Below, piece after piece: positions 51,953 through 53,912 of a DNA stretch of 53,912 nucleotides (positions within the stretch are counted from its first letter, which is position 1; every line of letters starts with the position of its first letter). This stretch comes from CAZEAN01 sp964510225. Lineage in GTDB: Bacteria; Planctomycetota; Planctomycetia; Isosphaerales; Isosphaeraceae. The translations under genes and the position numbers were made by a program. The notes under the pieces were generated by a model, which was not told the DNA's origin, searched no databases, and worked only from the letters and a program-made list of their open reading frames with translations. The stretch is taken from positions 1-53,912 of the forward strand of contig CAZEAN010000030.1 in NCBI GenBank assembly GCA_964510225.1, written 5' to 3'.

Positions 51953-52387
51953 CACACAAAAAAACAGTCAAACCGTCCACCAAACCGTTCAAACTGATCG
52001 TGTTTTGCATTTGGTTAGTTAAAGGTTCGTGAAGTTCGATTCTTCCGCCTTGCGTGAGTAGATCAGAGAACAGTTCGTACGCGGATCCAAAGAAACTACA
52101 GCACTGAGACAGTAGCGAATGTGGTGAGATGAAGAGAGCAGCTAGTCAAGCGATGAGATGGTACTTCGTGAGGATGCGAGACCGGGCCAGTGATATAGCA
52201 GTGTGATAGAAACGACTTGCCATCAGTCATGTACTGAGATGAGAGGTCTCTCTAAGCAGCTCTTCACATTTAACCTCTTTCGATCTCTAGTCGGTCAAGC
52301 TGGCTGATCCCAATAGAACCGATCGTATGCAATCAATCAGTTATCAAATAATTCAATTACAATATTCTAAAACAATTACTTAATGTG
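51953..52387. other. Non-coding interval upstream of the carH-like promoter
   Basis: There is no convincing ORF. The part from about 52080 to 52260 is purine-rich, with TGAGATG three times (near 52125, 52154 and 52234). A GTTCGATTC at 52033 recalls a tRNA T-arm, but no tRNA cloverleaf forms around it. It may hold a short minus-strand RNA ending at the terminator at 51881-51910. Confidence 0.35.
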
Positions 52388-53905
52388 TCATTTCTCAAGT
52401 GGTATCGTTCGAACGATGCGGAAGCCTTGGGTGCTATTCACGACGGAAGGTCGATCGTGGCCACCCCGCGCTGAGTACGGACGTTGCGTTGGGCTACCAA
52501 AATGAAAGCTCCGACGATGACGTACATAGTCGTCTGAGAATGGCAGCTCGATAATCCTGTCGACTACGGGTTGGTCCTGGTGCGAGTAATCCTCAACAAC
52601 CGTCGGGTCGAACGCACCGTTGGCACACCATTCGAAGAGATTACCCAAGACGTCGAACAATCCCAGATCGTTGGGCATCAATGTCCCGACCGGTTGTGTT
52701 CGTCCCGCTGCGTTGATTTCACACCAGGCATATTTTCGAAGCCACTTCGTCGCATTACCATAGGGCCGGGCTGAAAGGGTTCCCGCGCGACAAGCGTATT
52801 CCCACTCACCTATTGTCGGCAAACGGTAGCCAGTACGTTCGAGATGATCCTCAGGAAGCTTCATCCCTGGCCCAATCTTTTCCGGATAGCACCACTGTTC
52901 GCGCGGAATACGCTCCACCTCACTAAGCCAGTTGCAGTACTTTGCTGCATCGTACCAAGAGACATCACCAACCGGGCACTCGGGTTCGGGAAACCGGACT
53001 TGGAAGTGATTATGAAGGCGATGATCCTCAACCCCAGGTGCTTCCGAATCGAGAAAGCGACTATAGTCGGCAACCGTCACTTGACGCATTCCGATGGCGA
53101 ACGATCGTGGGATCAAATGAGTGTGCCAGAATGTCTTCCTTGGCACGTCATTCGTCGGTGCGAAGTAGCCCATCTTAAATTCCAACGGTCCCCGAATGAT
53201 CGCAAAAGTCTGTCCCCCTCCATTGACGAACCAATCGCGGTCGTCTCGGATCTCGTCGAATACAAGTTCCTGCTTGATCCGATCCAATTGCGCTGTTTTT
53301 CCCCAACGATGTCGAAGGAGCCAGTCGATCGCACCGTGTAAGCCCGCATCCGGCGAGGTCTGATAAAGCTCCAGCAATTCTGAAGCGAGGTCATCGCGGT
53401 CAATTTGAGCAATGCTCTCAATGGGGTAGACACCAAGGCAAAGTACCAATGCTCGCTTCGAATTGATGTCTCGTTCGAGCCGGAATCGATCGATGATTTG
53501 CTTCGGTAAAATACCGAAATCGGCGACCTGATGGATTAGTTCAGTCCTTACCGATGGATCGTCCCTGGACTGAAAGAGTGGCCATACTTGATCGGGAGCA
53601 TTGAGCCGCATCAATGCCAATGCGAATTTGCCCTGCCGCGCTGCCAATCTGTCGTCGAAGCGATCGATCGGCTCTCGGAGTGCTTCTGAGAGAACGGCTG
53701 CCGCCCGATCGAAATCGCTTTCTGATGCGAGTCGCGAAAGAACACGCTCGAAGCGCTCCAGGGTCGCTGAACCGATTAGCTTGGCGAGATCTTCTGGGAT
53801 TTGCGGGTTCTCTACCTTTGTGGCAAATCCGAGAAGGAACGCGAATGCCCGGTCACTCTGAAGACTCTCTGGTTCGATGTCATAGATCTCCTGGAGTGCG
53901 ATTGA
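52388..53905 (-). CDS. SUMF1-domain protein, N-terminus lost or interrupted
   Basis: The C-terminal 270 residues are a formylglycine-generating-enzyme-like domain: MRQVTVADYSRFLDSEA, CPVGDVSWYDAAKYCNWLSE, YRLPTIGEWEYACRAGT, GLFDVLGNLFEWC and STQGFRIVRT. The catalytic-cysteine region of true FGE is absent. Before it comes a HEAT-like stretch (ALMRLNAPDQVWPLFQS, DPSVRTELIHQ, DAGLHGAIDWLLRHRWG) that in planctomycetes normally follows a kinase domain. This stretch is protein-like right up to the window edge (DRAFAFLLGFATKVENPQIP, ERFERVLSRLASESDFDRAA), but the frame meets TAG at 53906-53908 and contains no ATG or GTG. The only ordinary start is TTG at 53647, inside the conserved region. The gene is therefore probably a truncated or frameshifted kinase-SUMF1 gene, or continues by an error in the sequence. 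Confidence 0.75.
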   Translation of the reverse strand, partial: SIALQEIYDIEPESLQSDRAFAFLLGFATKVENPQIPEDLAKLIGSATLERFERVLSRLASESDFDRAAAVLSEALREPIDRFDDRLAARQGKFALALMRLNAPDQVWPLFQSRDDPSVRTELIHQVADFGILPKQIIDRFRLERDINSKRALVLCLGVYPIESIAQIDRDDLASELLELYQTSPDAGLHGAIDWLLRHRWGKTAQLDRIKQELVFDEIRDDRDWFVNGGGQTFAIIRGPLEFKMGYFAPTNDVPRKTFWHTHLIPRSFAIGMRQVTVADYSRFLDSEAPGVEDHRLHNHFQVRFPEPECPVGDVSWYDAAKYCNWLSEVERIPREQWCYPEKIGPGMKLPEDHLERTGYRLPTIGEWEYACRAGTLSARPYGNATKWLRKYAWCEINAAGRTQPVGTLMPNDLGLFDVLGNLFEWCANGAFDPTVVEDYSHQDQPVVDRIIELPFSDDYVRHRRSFHFGSPTQRPYSARGGHDRPSVVNSTQGFRIVRTIPLEK

Positions 53906-53912
53906 CTAAGGC

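Noticed and set aside
52020..52050. tRNA-like T-arm (GTTCGATTC)
   Set aside because: No acceptor, D or anticodon stems form around it on the plus strand.
52080..52260. CRISPR-like or tandem repeat (TGAGATG three times)
   Set aside because: The repeats are 7 bases long and irregularly spaced, too short for an array or a defined repeat family.

Overview
The window reads as a chromosomal segment of a planctomycete (Planctomycetota). The evidence is the combination of protein types, not a marker gene: Ser/Thr kinases fused to a formylglycine-generating-enzyme-like (SUMF1) domain, an ECF sigma factor paired with a Ser/Thr kinase, a Tat-exported DUF1501 protein, a sulfatase, a duplicated TIGR03067-type protein, a DUF6655-type lipoprotein and a secreted WD40 protein. 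No rRNA, tRNA, CRISPR array, insertion sequence or prophage was found. Genes lie on both strands in short operons. There is one 10-base N gap (47375-47384), so this is draft sequence.

Layout. 1-7340: an edge-truncated WD40 protein, a kinase-SUMF1 membrane protein, and a giant fused MFS/spermidine-synthase-like protein. 7397-10585: a membrane-anchored thioredoxin (TlpA type), then an ABC exporter operon (ATPase plus two permeases) behind a highly structured leader. 10747-17995: DUF1501 protein, exported endonuclease I with a lamin-tail domain, a 1054-residue membrane sensor fused to a sigma-54 activator, and an alpha/beta hydrolase. 18016-23145: MBL-fold hydrolase, a small HD-type alarmone hydrolase candidate, a stand-alone structured RNA gene, a zinc metalloprotease and an exported methyltransferase. 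23302-31020: acyl-CoA synthetase/GNAT fusion, SDR dehydrogenase, LarA-like protein, TIGR03067 repeat protein and DUF6655 lipoprotein. 31065-42896: sulfatase, diacylglycerol-kinase-like enzyme with a problematic start, coiled-coil protein, divergent isocitrate-dehydrogenase homologue, K+ transporter, GT39 transferase, HEAT protein, secreted hypothetical and EEP hydrolase. 42967-46940: small HTH protein, a hypothetical, and the ECF sigma/kinase pair. 47571-53905: membrane protein, small hypothetical, xerD, RpoD-like sigma factor, a CarH-like B12-domain regulator with its own promoter and candidate operator, and a SUMF1-domain protein that runs into an in-frame stop at the window edge.

Most interesting. 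(1) In the leader of the ABC exporter (8150-8268), 17 base pairs can form between 8172-8192 and 8251-8268. This would bury the ribosome binding site up to the last base before the start codon. The helix encloses two hairpins, and an upstream 10-nt segment can compete for the same bases, so the arrangement looks like a riboswitch. (2) A self-contained RNA gene at 19407-19720 has a sigma-70-type promoter, a perfect 12-bp intrinsic terminator, several helices, no long ORF, and a 16-nt stretch complementary to the usual 3' end of bacterial 16S rRNA. (3) The CarH-like regulator keeps the Trp/Glu-His photoreceptor signature but lacks the lower-axial histidine. Its promoter start site is overlapped by a repeat that recurs 146 bp further upstream.

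All functions come from reading motifs by eye. No database search or folding program was run.
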